DNA of 64,000 nt from assembly GCA_016715205.1 (NCBI GenBank), contig JADKBC010000005.1, forward strand, positions 1 through 64,000. The letters are read 5' to 3'. Position numbers and translations under genes: made by a program. Numbering within the stretch: position 1 is the first letter of the stretch; every line of letters begins with the position of its first letter. This document shows positions 49,560 through 58,376 of this stretch, one piece after another. The notes under the pieces were generated by a model, which saw only the letters and a program-made list of their open reading frames with translations, ran no database searches and was not told the origin of the DNA. Source of the DNA: Holophaga sp. (GTDB taxonomy: Bacteria; Acidobacteriota; Holophagae; Holophagales; Holophagaceae).

Positions 49560-51266
49560 CTAGCGCAGCATGGGCAGCTTCAGCCCCTTAGCCTTGGCCG
49601 TGGCCTTGGCAATTTCGTACCCCGCATCGGCATGGCGCATGACCCCGGTGCCGCAATCGTTCCAAAGCACCCGGCCCAAGCGTTTGGCTGCTTCCTCGGT
49701 ACCATCGGCCACGATGACCACACCCGAATGCTGGCTGTACCCCATGCCCACGCCACCGCCGTGGTGCAAACTCACCCAGGTGGCCCCGCCCGCCACGTTC
49801 AGCATGGCGTTGAGCAACGGCCAATCGGATACGGCATCGGTGCCATCCATCATGCTTTCCGTTTCGCGGTTGGGGCTGGCCACGGAGCCCGTGTCCAGGT
49901 GATCGCGGCCGATCACGATGGGCGCCTTCAGCTCGCCATTTTTCACCATCTCGTTGAAGGCCAGCCCTGCGATGTGGCGCTCGCCCAGACCCAGCCAGCA
50001 GATGCGGGCGGGCAGGCCCTGGAAGGCGATGCGCTCGCGGGCCATGTCCAGCCAGCGATGCACATGCGTGTTTTCGGGGAACAGCTCCTTGATCTTGGCG
50101 TCGGTCTTGTAGATGTCTTCGGGATCCCCGGAAAGCGCTACCCAGCGGAAGGGGCCCTTCCCTTCGCAGAACAGCGGCCGGATGTAGGCGGGCACGAAGC
50201 CGGGGAAATCGAAGGCATTGGCCACGCCGTTATCCTTGGCCACCTGGCGGATGTTGTTGCCGTAATCGACCGTGGGAACGCCCATGGTCTGGAAATCCAG
50301 CATGGCCTGAACGTGCACGGCGCAGCTCTTCCCGGCAGCGGCCTTCAGTTCGGCATGCTTGGTTTGATCCAACTGAGCGGCCTTCCACTGGTCCACGCTC
50401 CAACCGATGGGCAGGTAGCCGTTGATAAGGTCGTGGGCGGAGGTCTGATCCGTGACCAGATCGGGGCGAATTTCACCGGCCTGGGCGCGTTTCACCAGCT
50501 CCGGCAGTACTTCGGCGGCGTTGCCCAGCAGGGCAATGGAAATGGCTTCCTTCTTTGCCGTGTGTTCCTTAATGAGTTCGATGGCGTGATCCAGATCGCG
50601 AGCCTGCTTATCAACGTATTTGGTGCGGAGGCGGAAATCGATGCTGGTCTGCTGGCATTCGATGTTGAGGGACACCGCACCGGCAAAGGTAGCTGCCAAG
50701 GGCTGGGCGCCCCCCATGCCACCCAGGCCCGCAGTGAGTATCCACTTCCCGGCCAGATCGCCGCCATAGTGCTGCCGGCCCGCTTCGGCAAAGGTTTCGA
50801 AGGTGCCCTGCAAGATGCCCTGGGTGCCGATGTAGATCCAGCTACCGGCCGTCATCTGGCCATACATGAAGAGGCCCTTGCGATCCAGTTCGTGGAAATG
50901 TTCCCAGTTCGCCCATTTGGGCACCAAGTTCGAATTGGCGATGAGCACGCGGGGGCTATCGGGTGTGCTCTTCCATACACCGACGGGCTTGCCGGATTGC
51001 ACCAGCAGCGTTTCGTCCGCTTCCAGGTTCCGCAGGCTTTCCAGGATCTGGTCGTAGCATTCCCAGTTCCGGGCCGCCCGCCCGATGCCGCCGTAGACCA
51101 CAAGACTCTTGGGATTCTCAGCCACCTCGGGATCCAGATTGTTCTGGATCATGCGGTAGGCAGCTTCCGTCAGCCAGTTCTTGCAATGCAATTCCGTGCC
51201 TCGGGGGGCGCGAATGACTCGGGTCTCGTCACGGCGAGGGTCGGTCTGCGTCGGCTGAATGCTCAT
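49560..51266 (-). CDS. hutU: Urocanate hydratase
   Basis: Converts urocanate to imidazolone propionate using a tightly bound NAD. The 568-residue protein shows NWLTEAAYRMIQNNLDPEVA, VVYGGIGRAARNWECYD, LLVQSGKPVGVWKS, GSWIYIGTQGILQGTFETFA, GLGGMGGAQPLAA, RIGWEE-type and MDFQTMG-like segments (here AMLDFQTMGVPTVDYGNNIR), FCEGKGPFRWVALSGDPED and VSLHHGGGVGMGYSQHSG. All are typical HutU. It is the first gene of the minus-strand unit, with AGGAG upstream, and is divergent from hutH across 206 bases. Confidence 0.96.
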   Translation of the reverse strand: MSIQPTQTDPRRDETRVIRAPRGTELHCKNWLTEAAYRMIQNNLDPEVAENPKSLVVYGGIGRAARNWECYDQILESLRNLEADETLLVQSGKPVGVWKSTPDSPRVLIANSNLVPKWANWEHFHELDRKGLFMYGQMTAGSWIYIGTQGILQGTFETFAEAGRQHYGGDLAGKWILTAGLGGMGGAQPLAATFAGAVSLNIECQQTSIDFRLRTKYVDKQARDLDHAIELIKEHTAKKEAISIALLGNAAEVLPELVKRAQAGEIRPDLVTDQTSAHDLINGYLPIGWSVDQWKAAQLDQTKHAELKAAAGKSCAVHVQAMLDFQTMGVPTVDYGNNIRQVAKDNGVANAFDFPGFVPAYIRPLFCEGKGPFRWVALSGDPEDIYKTDAKIKELFPENTHVHRWLDMARERIAFQGLPARICWLGLGERHIAGLAFNEMVKNGELKAPIVIGRDHLDTGSVASPNRETESMMDGTDAVSDWPLLNAMLNVAGGATWVSLHHGGGVGMGYSQHSGVVIVADGTEEAAKRLGRVLWNDCGTGVMRHADAGYEIAKATAKAKGLKLPMLR

Positions 51267-51296
51267 CGGGGGGGCTCCTGAAGAAACCTGCTCATA

Positions 51297-51310
51297 CCTG
51301 TCTATACAAG
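51297..51310. promoter_or_regulatory. HutC-type operator
   Basis: CCTGTCTATACAAG is an imperfect palindrome whose core GTCTATAC (51300-51307) fits the GTNTANAC pattern known for the HutC branch of GntR regulators. It lies 31 bases before the hutU start and overlaps the proposed hutU -10 element. Repression would therefore be by occlusion. Confidence 0.6.
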
Positions 51311-51327
51311 TTCGAATTCCTGTGCAA
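51299..51327 (-). promoter_or_regulatory. Putative promoter of the hutU-fhs-hutG-hutC unit
   Basis: On the minus strand TTGCAC (51327-51322) and TAGACA (51304-51299) are spaced by 17 bases. The -10 is inside the HutC-type operator. A start near 51292 would give a leader of about 25 bases containing the AGGAG of hutU. Confidence 0.45.
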
Positions 51328-51380
51328 GCCTATTCTTTCAGTTCGACGGTGGAATCCGATTCATCCCACAAAAAATGCAA

Positions 51381-51449
51381 TCCACGGGTGAACACGGATA
51401 AAAGCAAAAAATCCATATTCTTCTCTCCTTATCCGTCTCCATCCGTGGA
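51381..51449. repeat. Imperfect inverted repeat in the hutH leader
   Basis: The 21-base arms 51381-51401 and 51429-51449 match at 18 of 21 positions when one is reversed and complemented. The shared pattern is TCCACGGRTGRASACGGATAA. It lies between the HutC operator and hutH and looks like a dispersed intergenic repeat of the ATCCGTG/CACGGAT type. It is AT-richer than its surroundings. Confidence 0.6.
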
Positions 51450-51472
51450 CGTTCTTTCTTTCCGGAGTTCCC

Positions 51473-52960
51473 ATGATCAAGCTCGACGGCAAATCCTTGA
51501 ACGCGGCTGCGCTGGCCGCGATCGCCGCAGGCGAGGGCGTGAGTCTGGACCCAGCGGCCATGGCCCTGGTGGCCGAAAACCGTGGTGTGATCGACCGAAT
51601 CCTGGCCGAAAAGCGCGTGGTCTATGGCATCAACACCGGTTTCGGGCAGTTTGCCACCGTAGTGATCGCGGAGGACCAGTTGGCTCAACTCCAGCTCAAC
51701 CTTGTGCGCAGCCATGCGGCGGGTGTAGGCGAACCCATCAGCCTCGAGCAGACCCGCGCCCTCATGGCCGCGCGCATCAACTGCCTGCTCAAGGCACACA
51801 GCGGCATTCGCACCGAACCCATCGAACTGCTCATGAACTGCCTGAACAAGAACGTGGTCCCCGTCGTGCCTGGCCAAGGTAGTGTGGGCGCCTCCGGCGA
51901 TCTGGCACCCCTGGCCCACATGGCGTTGCTGCTTGTGGGTGAAGGACTCGCTTGGGATGGGGATAAGCACATCCCTGGTGGTGAAGCGCTGGCCAAGGCT
52001 GGCCTCACCCCCATCCAGCTTCAGCCCAAGGAAGGCCTGGCCCTCATCAACGGTACCCAGCTCATCACCAGCCTGGGCAATCTGGCGGTGGCTCGGCTGC
52101 GCAGACTGATTCCCCTTGCCGATGAGATCGCGGCCCTTTCCCTGGAAGCCCTGCGTGGCACCAGGGCGGCCTATGATGCCCGTATCCACGCAGCCCGCCC
52201 CCATCCTGGCCAGATCGAAGTGGCCGCCCATATGCGCGGATTGCTGGGCGAGCGCAGCGACATTGCGGACAGCCACAAAGACTGCAATCGCGTGCAGGAT
52301 GCCTATTCCCTGCGCTGCCTGCCCCAGGTCCACGGTGTTACCCGCGATGCCCTGAAGTTCACGGCCGAAATCCTGGAGCGCGAACTCAATAGCGCCACGG
52401 ATAACCCCATGATCTTCACGGACACCCAGGAAAGCCGCAGTGGCGGCAACTTCCACGGCCAGTACCCGGCCTTTGCCTGCGATGTGCTCGCCATCGCCGT
52501 ATGTGATCTGGCCAGCATCTCCGAGCGCCGTCAGGAACGCATGGTGAACCCCGCCTACAGTGACTTGCCCGCCTTCCTCACCCAGCAGGGTGGCCTGGAA
52601 TCGGGCTTCATGATGGCCCACGTCACCAGCGCGGCCCTGGTCAGTGAAATGAAAGGCATTGCCCATCCCGCCTGCGTGGACACCATCCCCACCAGCGCCG
52701 GGAAAGAAGATCACGTCAGCATGGGCCCCATCGCCGCCCGCAAGCTGCTGCGCGCCGTGGATGCCCTGGAACACGTGCTTACCATCGAGGCCCGCATGGC
52801 CCTGGAGGGGGTGCGCATCATCGGCCTGAAACCAGCAGAAGGCGTTCAGCCCTTGTTCGAGTGCCTGTCGGCGGCCTGCAGCCCCTGGAATGATCGCCCG
52901 ATGTACGAAGAAATGACCAAGACCCTCCAGGCCCTGCGAGCCTACACCGCCACCGCCTGA
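51473..52960 (+). CDS. hutH: Histidine ammonia-lyase
   Basis: Removes ammonia from histidine to give urocanate. The 495-residue protein has the self-forming MIO cofactor triad A140-S141-G142 in GSVGASGDLAPLAHMALLLV. YGINTGFGQFATVVI is the N-terminal active-site loop. ATDNPMIF and STSAGKEDHVSMG-like (TSAGKEDHVSMG) segments are also typical. TTTCCGGAGTTCCC precedes the ATG. It is divergent from hutU and would respond to HutC only if the shared operator also blocks this side. Confidence 0.96.
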   Translation: MIKLDGKSLNAAALAAIAAGEGVSLDPAAMALVAENRGVIDRILAEKRVVYGINTGFGQFATVVIAEDQLAQLQLNLVRSHAAGVGEPISLEQTRALMAARINCLLKAHSGIRTEPIELLMNCLNKNVVPVVPGQGSVGASGDLAPLAHMALLLVGEGLAWDGDKHIPGGEALAKAGLTPIQLQPKEGLALINGTQLITSLGNLAVARLRRLIPLADEIAALSLEALRGTRAAYDARIHAARPHPGQIEVAAHMRGLLGERSDIADSHKDCNRVQDAYSLRCLPQVHGVTRDALKFTAEILERELNSATDNPMIFTDTQESRSGGNFHGQYPAFACDVLAIAVCDLASISERRQERMVNPAYSDLPAFLTQQGGLESGFMMAHVTSAALVSEMKGIAHPACVDTIPTSAGKEDHVSMGPIAARKLLRAVDALEHVLTIEARMALEGVRIIGLKPAEGVQPLFECLSAACSPWNDRPMYEEMTKTLQALRAYTATA

Positions 52961-53008
52961 CCCACCTGCCTCATTGCATCCCAGCCCCGGCCATGGTGCG
53001 ATGGGGCC

Positions 53009-54148
53009 ATGATCCTGCGCGCGCTCCTCAGCATTGGTTTCCTTCTCCTGGTCCTGGGGGGTGCCTTCACCTACATGGCCAGGCGCTCCATGGCGCTTTG
53101 TCCTCCGTTGGCACGGCATCCAGTCCTGGTCTGGGGCTTCCTTGGGCTCTTCCTGGCGCTCATGTTCCTGGTGCCCCTGGTCAACCGCTTCGTTGATCAT
53201 CAGGCAGATTTCCTCTACTGGCTGAGCTACGGGCTCTTCAGTTTTGTCTCCACTTATCTTGTTTATCTGGCGGTGGCGGATCTCACCCAGATACTTTTGC
53301 GTCGCTTGACCTGGGCGCCCCCGACCGCCGGTTTCTGGGCCTTCCAGGCGGCTCTGGCCGCCACGCTGCTTTCCGTCCTCGTGGGCGTGGTGATGGCCCT
53401 GCGACCACCGACTTTAAGACAGGTGGACGTGCCCATTGCGAACCTGCCCGGCGGGCTTAACGGGCTGCGGATCGTGCAGATTTCGGATCTACACCTGGGC
53501 CCGCTAGTGTCCATGGCCAAGGTTGAGGGATTGGTAGCTCGTGTAAACAACCTGAAGCCCGACCTCATCGCCATCACGGGTGATTTGGTGGATGGGGAAG
53601 CGGATGGCGTTAAGTCCAAGGCCGAACGCATGGGCGCGCTCCAGGCCACCCATGGTGTCTTTTTCATCACCGGCAATCACGAATATTATTCCGGCGTTGC
53701 GAAATGGATTCCCATCATCCGCAAGCTGGGTTGGCACCTGCTGGACAACGAACATGTGGTCATCGAACGAAATGGCGCCCAACTGGCCGTGGTGGGCATG
53801 CCCGATCCGGCTTCCCGAGGGCGGCGCGGCAGTGGTCAGGGACCCGACCTCGCCAAGGCCCTGGCCGGTGTGCCTGCGGCCGCGACCAAGCTATTGCTTT
53901 TTCACCCACCCACGGGCTACGAAGCAGCCGAAAAGGCGGGTGTGGCCCTGCAACTCAGTGGACATACCCATTCTGGCCAATACTTCCCCTGGAGTTTGGT
54001 CGTGCAATCGATATACCGCTTTCCCAAGGGCCTGAATCGCTTCGGTGGCCTTTGGGTCTATACCAGCGTAGGCACAGGGTTTTGGGGGCCACCCAACCGG
54101 TTTTTGGTGCCCCCGGAATTAACGGTGATCGTGCTCAGGCCATCCTGA
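53009..54148 (+). CDS. Membrane-anchored metallophosphoesterase
   Basis: A 379-residue protein. The first 130 residues hold about four membrane helices, followed by a calcineurin-like phosphoesterase domain. Metal-binding motifs are in order: ISDLHLGP, TGDLVDGEADG, ITGNHEYYSG, LLFHPP and SGHTHSGQYFP. The arrangement matches the YkuE/YaeI group, some of which act on lipid-linked phosphates. The catalytic domain most likely faces the periplasm, but this is inference. The substrate is unknown. It starts 48 bases after hutH and is unrelated in function. Confidence 0.87.
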   Translation: MILRALLSIGFLLLVLGGAFTYMARRSMALCPPLARHPVLVWGFLGLFLALMFLVPLVNRFVDHQADFLYWLSYGLFSFVSTYLVYLAVADLTQILLRRLTWAPPTAGFWAFQAALAATLLSVLVGVVMALRPPTLRQVDVPIANLPGGLNGLRIVQISDLHLGPLVSMAKVEGLVARVNNLKPDLIAITGDLVDGEADGVKSKAERMGALQATHGVFFITGNHEYYSGVAKWIPIIRKLGWHLLDNEHVVIERNGAQLAVVGMPDPASRGRRGSGQGPDLAKALAGVPAAATKLLLFHPPTGYEAAEKAGVALQLSGHTHSGQYFPWSLVVQSIYRFPKGLNRFGGLWVYTSVGTGFWGPPNRFLVPPELTVIVLRPS

Positions 54149-54253
54149 ATCCGGCTTCATTTCCACTTCAACGTTATTTTTTGGAAGATTCTCAAGTTCT
54201 CTCCATATGGCTGAATCTACAATGGGGCCAAGCTCTTAGGAGGTTGCCGCAAC

Positions 54254-54937
54254 GTGAGTGGAACGCTGAAACCCTGGCGTGTGGCCTGCGAGGCTGACCT
54301 GCGCCTGCATTCAGAACCTGATTCCATTCGGTTCTGGCGTGTGTACCACGATGTGAACGGTGATCCCCGCGCGCTGTTCAATTACCGCTTTGAGCACACC
54401 TTGGGGGTCGTCAAACTGGCCCGCTGGCTGGCTTCCCGAGAGGGCGCTGATTTGGAAATCGTGGAGTGCGCGGCCTGGCTCCACGATTGTCGGAAGCTGC
54501 TCAATGCCCACAGCAAGGTCGACACCCACGCCCGCGATGCGGCAGAAGCAGTGGATGGCATCCTGGATGGCACGGATTTCCCCGCCGCCAAACGGGCGGG
54601 CGTGAAGCAGGCCATCCTGCATCATGTGGGCCTGAAACTCTCGCACCGGCTGGAGCCCATCGAGACGGCCTGTTTATGGGACGCGGACAAACTCAGCAAG
54701 ATCGGCGCAGCCAGTCTGGTGCATTTCAGCTGCATCAGCAGCGGTTTTGAGCCTGTGGATACGGCCCATATCCTGGCGCGCGGTGAACATTGGATCAAAC
54801 TTGCCCAGGGCATTGTCGATAGTCTGAATACGGCGACGGCCAAGGAAGAAGGGGCGCGGCGGTTTCGCTTCCTCCAACGCCACTACGCGCAACTCCAGCG
54901 GGAGTGGAGCGATCCCATGAAGGAGAGCCTTCCGTGA
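54254..54937 (+). CDS. HD-domain phosphohydrolase-like protein
   Basis: A 227-residue protein starting at GTG 54254, ten bases after AGGAGG. HD metal ligands are apparent: His in YRFEHTLGVVKLARWLA, the HD pair in CAAWLHDCRKLLN, a further His in ILHHVGLKLS and Asp in CLWDADKLSKIGAASLVHF. DADKLS is typical of small HD hydrolases. The stop overlaps the next gene as GTGA. The substrate is not predictable; nucleotides or signalling nucleotides are usual for the fold. It heads a three-gene unit with a HEAT-repeat protein and a histidine kinase. Confidence 0.8.
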   Translation: MSGTLKPWRVACEADLRLHSEPDSIRFWRVYHDVNGDPRALFNYRFEHTLGVVKLARWLASREGADLEIVECAAWLHDCRKLLNAHSKVDTHARDAAEAVDGILDGTDFPAAKRAGVKQAILHHVGLKLSHRLEPIETACLWDADKLSKIGAASLVHFSCISSGFEPVDTAHILARGEHWIKLAQGIVDSLNTATAKEEGARRFRFLQRHYAQLQREWSDPMKESLP

Positions 54938-57222
54938 AATTCCTCGACCTGGTGCAGATCCTTCAGATGACCATTAAGGCGCTGATGATGTACACCGATG
55001 TGCACCCGCGCTCCCAGCAGGCGCTGGGGTCACTGACGGAAGGGCTCAATGCCTGGCTGTCGGAGAAGCCCGCCCTGCACATCGCGGCCTCCAACGGCAA
55101 ACTGTTCGTAGACAGCGCCCCCCTCGAAGCCCAGAACCTGCATACCGCAGCCTTGGCCAAGCAGCTGTCGGAACGACAGATCGCAGGCTTCATCATCCAG
55201 CGCGGGGTGGAACAGGATGAACTGCTCGAGATGTTGAACATTCTCATCCTCAAGCCCAGCAAGCTCGAACAGCTGGGTGGTGCCGCCAAAATCATGGCTG
55301 ACAAGAAGCTGCGCCACATCAGCCTTGGCCAGATTCAGTACAAGGAAGTGCGCGAGGGGGATAACGACGGAGCCGGTGACCAGGAAGGACAGACAGCACC
55401 TGCCCTGGATGCTAAGGCGGCCCAGGCGAACCAGCCTGATCCAACGCCCCTGTTCCAGGACATTGCGAAAATGCTGGAGCATTGGAAGGAGGGACTGGAG
55501 TCGACCCTCCAGTATTCAGCCTTGCTGGATGGCCTTGTGCCGAGCCTGGGGGATCTTTCCGCTGATCTGGCCTTCCTGGCCCCCGTGGCCCGGGATCTGG
55601 AGTGGGGCAATAGCTTCCCCACAGCACCGCAGCTGGAATCGTTGCGGCAGGCCCTGCATTCCCTTCCTGGGCGGGAATTGTGGTCGGTGATGGCAGGTAT
55701 CCCCTCGCTTCCCGCTGATCCGGCTGGGTTGGGGATGGCCTTCCAGGCCTTGGCCCCCGAAATGGTCAGCCAGGCCACGTCCCAACTGCTGGATGCCGAT
55801 ACTTCCTGGTCCGAACTTAAACAGCCGCTGGTGGACCTTTTGGCAAAATCGCCCCAGCAGCAGGCCATCCTGAGCTACCTCAATGCCCAGATGGGTGGAG
55901 GCGGACTGGCCCAAGGCCAAGTCCAGGAACTGGTTCGCCAAGTGGACTGGAACCAGCAGACCTTGGATGAAAAAGTCCGACGCGCGCTCATGGAAGAAAC
56001 CCTGTGGGAACTTAATTCCGACCAGCGTCTGGAGCTGTTGCGCAATCTTTTGGACCTGGAACAGTTCGATTCCTTTTTGCAAATTCTGGAACGGATCCTG
56101 GATGAACTCACGTCCGATCTGGTGGTTCGGCGCGAAGAGGCCACCCATGATCTAGCGGGCGTTGCAGAATGGTTGCGACACCCCGGGTTGCCGCTGGAAA
56201 TCCAGGGGCCTTTGATTCAGGGCCTGACCGCGCATTTCGGCTGGGAGCCAGTGCTCGCCGTTCACCGAAACACCGCCAAAGCCCTGGAGCATGTCTTCAC
56301 CTGCCTGGTGGCCCACGAGGAGTTTGGCCAAGTTCGCGAATTGATGGAGGAGATTGAGGGACTTTGCTCCTTCATTGATGACAAGCAGGAGTGGCGTGGC
56401 TTGGCGATGGCCAAGCTGCGGGCCTACCTCTCTGCCGAAGACATGATGGCCTTCACCATGAACTACCTCCACGGGATCGACCCCGAAAAGGTGCTCACCG
56501 AGGCCATTCCCTATTTCGAATTCCTGGGCGAGCCGGCAGCGCGCTATCTGGTGAAAGTCCTCGGTGATGAACCCGACCGCAGGCGCCGAGGCCGGCTGTT
56601 GGACATCATTCGGGTGATGGGACCCATCGCCTTGCCCGCTGTCATTGAAGGACTCGCTTCACCAGCCTGGTATTTTGTCCGGAACACCTTGAACCTGTTG
56701 GCGGATATGGGCGATGCAGGCATGGTGAAACACGTGGCGGCCTGTCTGACCCACGGCGACGGTCGCGTGCGGGCCTCGGCCGTGCGGGCGCTCTGGAAGC
56801 TGGGCGGCCCGGCCGCCAGCGCTCCTCTCGTCGCGGCGTTGCCCACGAGCGATCCCGAAACCCAATTGGAAATTCTATTTGGCCTGGGACAGATTCAGGC
56901 CCCCGCTGCGGTGCCGGGCATAGCTGAACTGGCCAAACAAAGCGGTACCAGCCTGAAAGTTCGCCTAAAAGCGGTGGAAGCCCTCGGGCAAATCGCTTCC
57001 CCCACGGCCAATCCCACCCTGCTGGAGCTTCTCCGGCGCAAGGGGCGCATTTTCACCAGCGCCGAACCCACGGAACTGCGGGTGGCAGCAGCCCGGGCCA
57101 TGCTTGCCACAGCCTCGCCCCAGGCCGATTTGGCGGTCCGGCAGGTGGTGGCGGATGAACCTCGGAATCATGATCGGGATGCGCTGCAACGTATTCTGGA
57201 TCTCCACAAGGCACGGGCCTGA
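54934..57222 (+). CDS. Large HEAT-repeat protein
   Basis: A 762-residue cytoplasmic protein starting at GTG 54934, with AAGGAG (54920-54925) eight bases upstream. The first 120 residues are compact (VHPRSQQALGSLTEGLNAWL, then AALAKQLSERQIAGFIIQRG). An acidic, Gln/Ala-rich linker lies near 140-180. The middle is helical. The last 270 residues contain HEAT/PBS-lyase-type repeats such as PAVIEGLASPAWYFVRNTLN, GDGRVRASAVRALWKLGGPA and LKVRLKAVEALGQIASP. Such repeats usually bind proteins. The stop codon shares a base with the histidine kinase ATG, so it may scaffold or tune that kinase. Confidence 0.78.
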   Translation: MKFLDLVQILQMTIKALMMYTDVHPRSQQALGSLTEGLNAWLSEKPALHIAASNGKLFVDSAPLEAQNLHTAALAKQLSERQIAGFIIQRGVEQDELLEMLNILILKPSKLEQLGGAAKIMADKKLRHISLGQIQYKEVREGDNDGAGDQEGQTAPALDAKAAQANQPDPTPLFQDIAKMLEHWKEGLESTLQYSALLDGLVPSLGDLSADLAFLAPVARDLEWGNSFPTAPQLESLRQALHSLPGRELWSVMAGIPSLPADPAGLGMAFQALAPEMVSQATSQLLDADTSWSELKQPLVDLLAKSPQQQAILSYLNAQMGGGGLAQGQVQELVRQVDWNQQTLDEKVRRALMEETLWELNSDQRLELLRNLLDLEQFDSFLQILERILDELTSDLVVRREEATHDLAGVAEWLRHPGLPLEIQGPLIQGLTAHFGWEPVLAVHRNTAKALEHVFTCLVAHEEFGQVRELMEEIEGLCSFIDDKQEWRGLAMAKLRAYLSAEDMMAFTMNYLHGIDPEKVLTEAIPYFEFLGEPAARYLVKVLGDEPDRRRRGRLLDIIRVMGPIALPAVIEGLASPAWYFVRNTLNLLADMGDAGMVKHVAACLTHGDGRVRASAVRALWKLGGPAASAPLVAALPTSDPETQLEILFGLGQIQAPAAVPGIAELAKQSGTSLKVRLKAVEALGQIASPTANPTLLELLRRKGRIFTSAEPTELRVAAARAMLATASPQADLAVRQVVADEPRNHDRDALQRILDLHKARA

Positions 57223-58292
57223 TGGCCACCGGCGCGCCGGAATCCAAGCAACTGCTGGAGGCCTTCGAGGCCTTCACGTTGGCCAGCGAGCAACTTCAGC
57301 AACGGTATGAGGCGCTTCAGGACCAGTTGGGTCGTCTGCGCAACGAACTGGAAACCGTCATCGAAGCCGTGCCCTTTGCGCTCTGGGTGCTTGGCAACGA
57401 GGGCGAACTGCGCTTCACCAATCGCCCTCAAGGCATGGAGGGGCGGTTCCAGGATGGCCTTCCCCCGTGGGCCCCGGGCGCCCCGACTGGGCTGCGCCAC
57501 TTCAAGGATATCGAAGGCCGCGAACGCTACTTCGAACAGGAAAGCCGCCCCACGGGCGTCGGACACATCATTACGCTCCGGGATGTCACCGAGGCCCACT
57601 TGCGCGCTCAGCAGGATACGCGGGAAGAGCGGTTACAGGCCATGGGGCTCATGGCTGCCGAACTGGCCCATGAGATCCGCAACCCTCTGGGCAGCTTGGC
57701 CCTGTTCGCGGGAATGCTGGTGGAGGATCTGGGCGCACAGCCCCCTCAACTGGAATTGGCTCAGCGCATCCAGGAGGGCGTTCAGCGCTTGAATACGCTG
57801 GTAACCAACACCCTGACCTTCAGTCGGGATCTTGTGCCCAAAACCGAACCTCTCCTTTTGGGGCTCTTTTGGGAGGAGGTCCGAGCCGTGTCTGGACTGA
57901 CCGAAGGCATCGCCTGGGATAATCGCATCCCGGCTGAAGCGCTCTGGAATGCAGACACCAACCTCATGCGCCAGGTGGCCGTCAACTTACTGCAGAACGC
58001 CATCCGAGCCCTGGAAGACCGTCCTGATCCGCGCCTCACCCTCAGCGCTGCCCAGGAACAGATTGACGGCAAGGCCCACTGGCACTTCATCCTTCAGGAC
58101 AACGGCTGCGGTGTGAGCCCGGAAACCCTCAGCCGGATTTTCGATCCTTTTTTCAGCACGTTTGGCGCCGGCACAGGGCTCGGTTTGGCAGTGAGCCACC
58201 GCATTCTCGTGGCCCACGGAGGCCTGCTTTACCTGGAAAGCCAGGTGGATGAAGGCACCAAAGTCCACATCCGACTGCCTTCGGCGGGCTAG
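57222..58292 (+). CDS. Soluble sensor histidine kinase (PAS-like, HisKA, HATPase)
   Basis: A 356-residue protein without membrane segments. An N-terminal coiled coil (about 5-45, FEAFTLASEQLQQRYEALQD) leads into a PAS-like domain (about 45-125, VIEAVPFALWVLGNEGELRF). The phospho-acceptor is H150 in ELAHEIRNPLGSLALFAGM. The ATPase domain has the N box RQVAVNLLQNAIRALED, the G1 box DNGCGVSPETLSRIFDPFFS and the G2 box GAGTGLGLAVSHRI. It resembles NtrB-type kinases. No response regulator is adjacent. It is coupled to the HEAT-repeat gene by a one-base overlap. Confidence 0.9.
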   Translation: MATGAPESKQLLEAFEAFTLASEQLQQRYEALQDQLGRLRNELETVIEAVPFALWVLGNEGELRFTNRPQGMEGRFQDGLPPWAPGAPTGLRHFKDIEGRERYFEQESRPTGVGHIITLRDVTEAHLRAQQDTREERLQAMGLMAAELAHEIRNPLGSLALFAGMLVEDLGAQPPQLELAQRIQEGVQRLNTLVTNTLTFSRDLVPKTEPLLLGLFWEEVRAVSGLTEGIAWDNRIPAEALWNADTNLMRQVAVNLLQNAIRALEDRPDPRLTLSAAQEQIDGKAHWHFILQDNGCGVSPETLSRIFDPFFSTFGAGTGLGLAVSHRILVAHGGLLYLESQVDEGTKVHIRLPSAG

Positions 58293-58325
58293 AATCTCCT
58301 CTACCTGCTGCTAAATGGGAACGCC

Positions 58326-58376
58326 ATGGGTTCTCGACGCGTCAGATACTTTGAAAAGACTTTGGAGGAAGCATGA
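58326..58376 (+). other. Possible 16-codon leader ORF coupled to ppa
   Basis: ATG 58326 encodes MGSRRVRYFEKTLEEA, and its TGA overlaps the ppa ATG as ATGA. GGGAA lies nearby upstream. The TTGGAGGAAGC inside it is also the ribosome binding site of ppa, so the frame could simply be incidental. Confidence 0.22.

Noticed and set aside
49545..51281. A 578-codon open frame on the plus strand across hutU
   Set aside because: It is an exact antisense shadow of hutU produced by GC-rich third positions. Its translation has no domain pattern, and hutU is certain on the other strand.
51338..53200. A 620-codon open frame on the minus strand across hutH
   Set aside because: Antisense shadow of hutH. The product is His/Gly/Gln-rich without motifs and crosses the hut promoter region.
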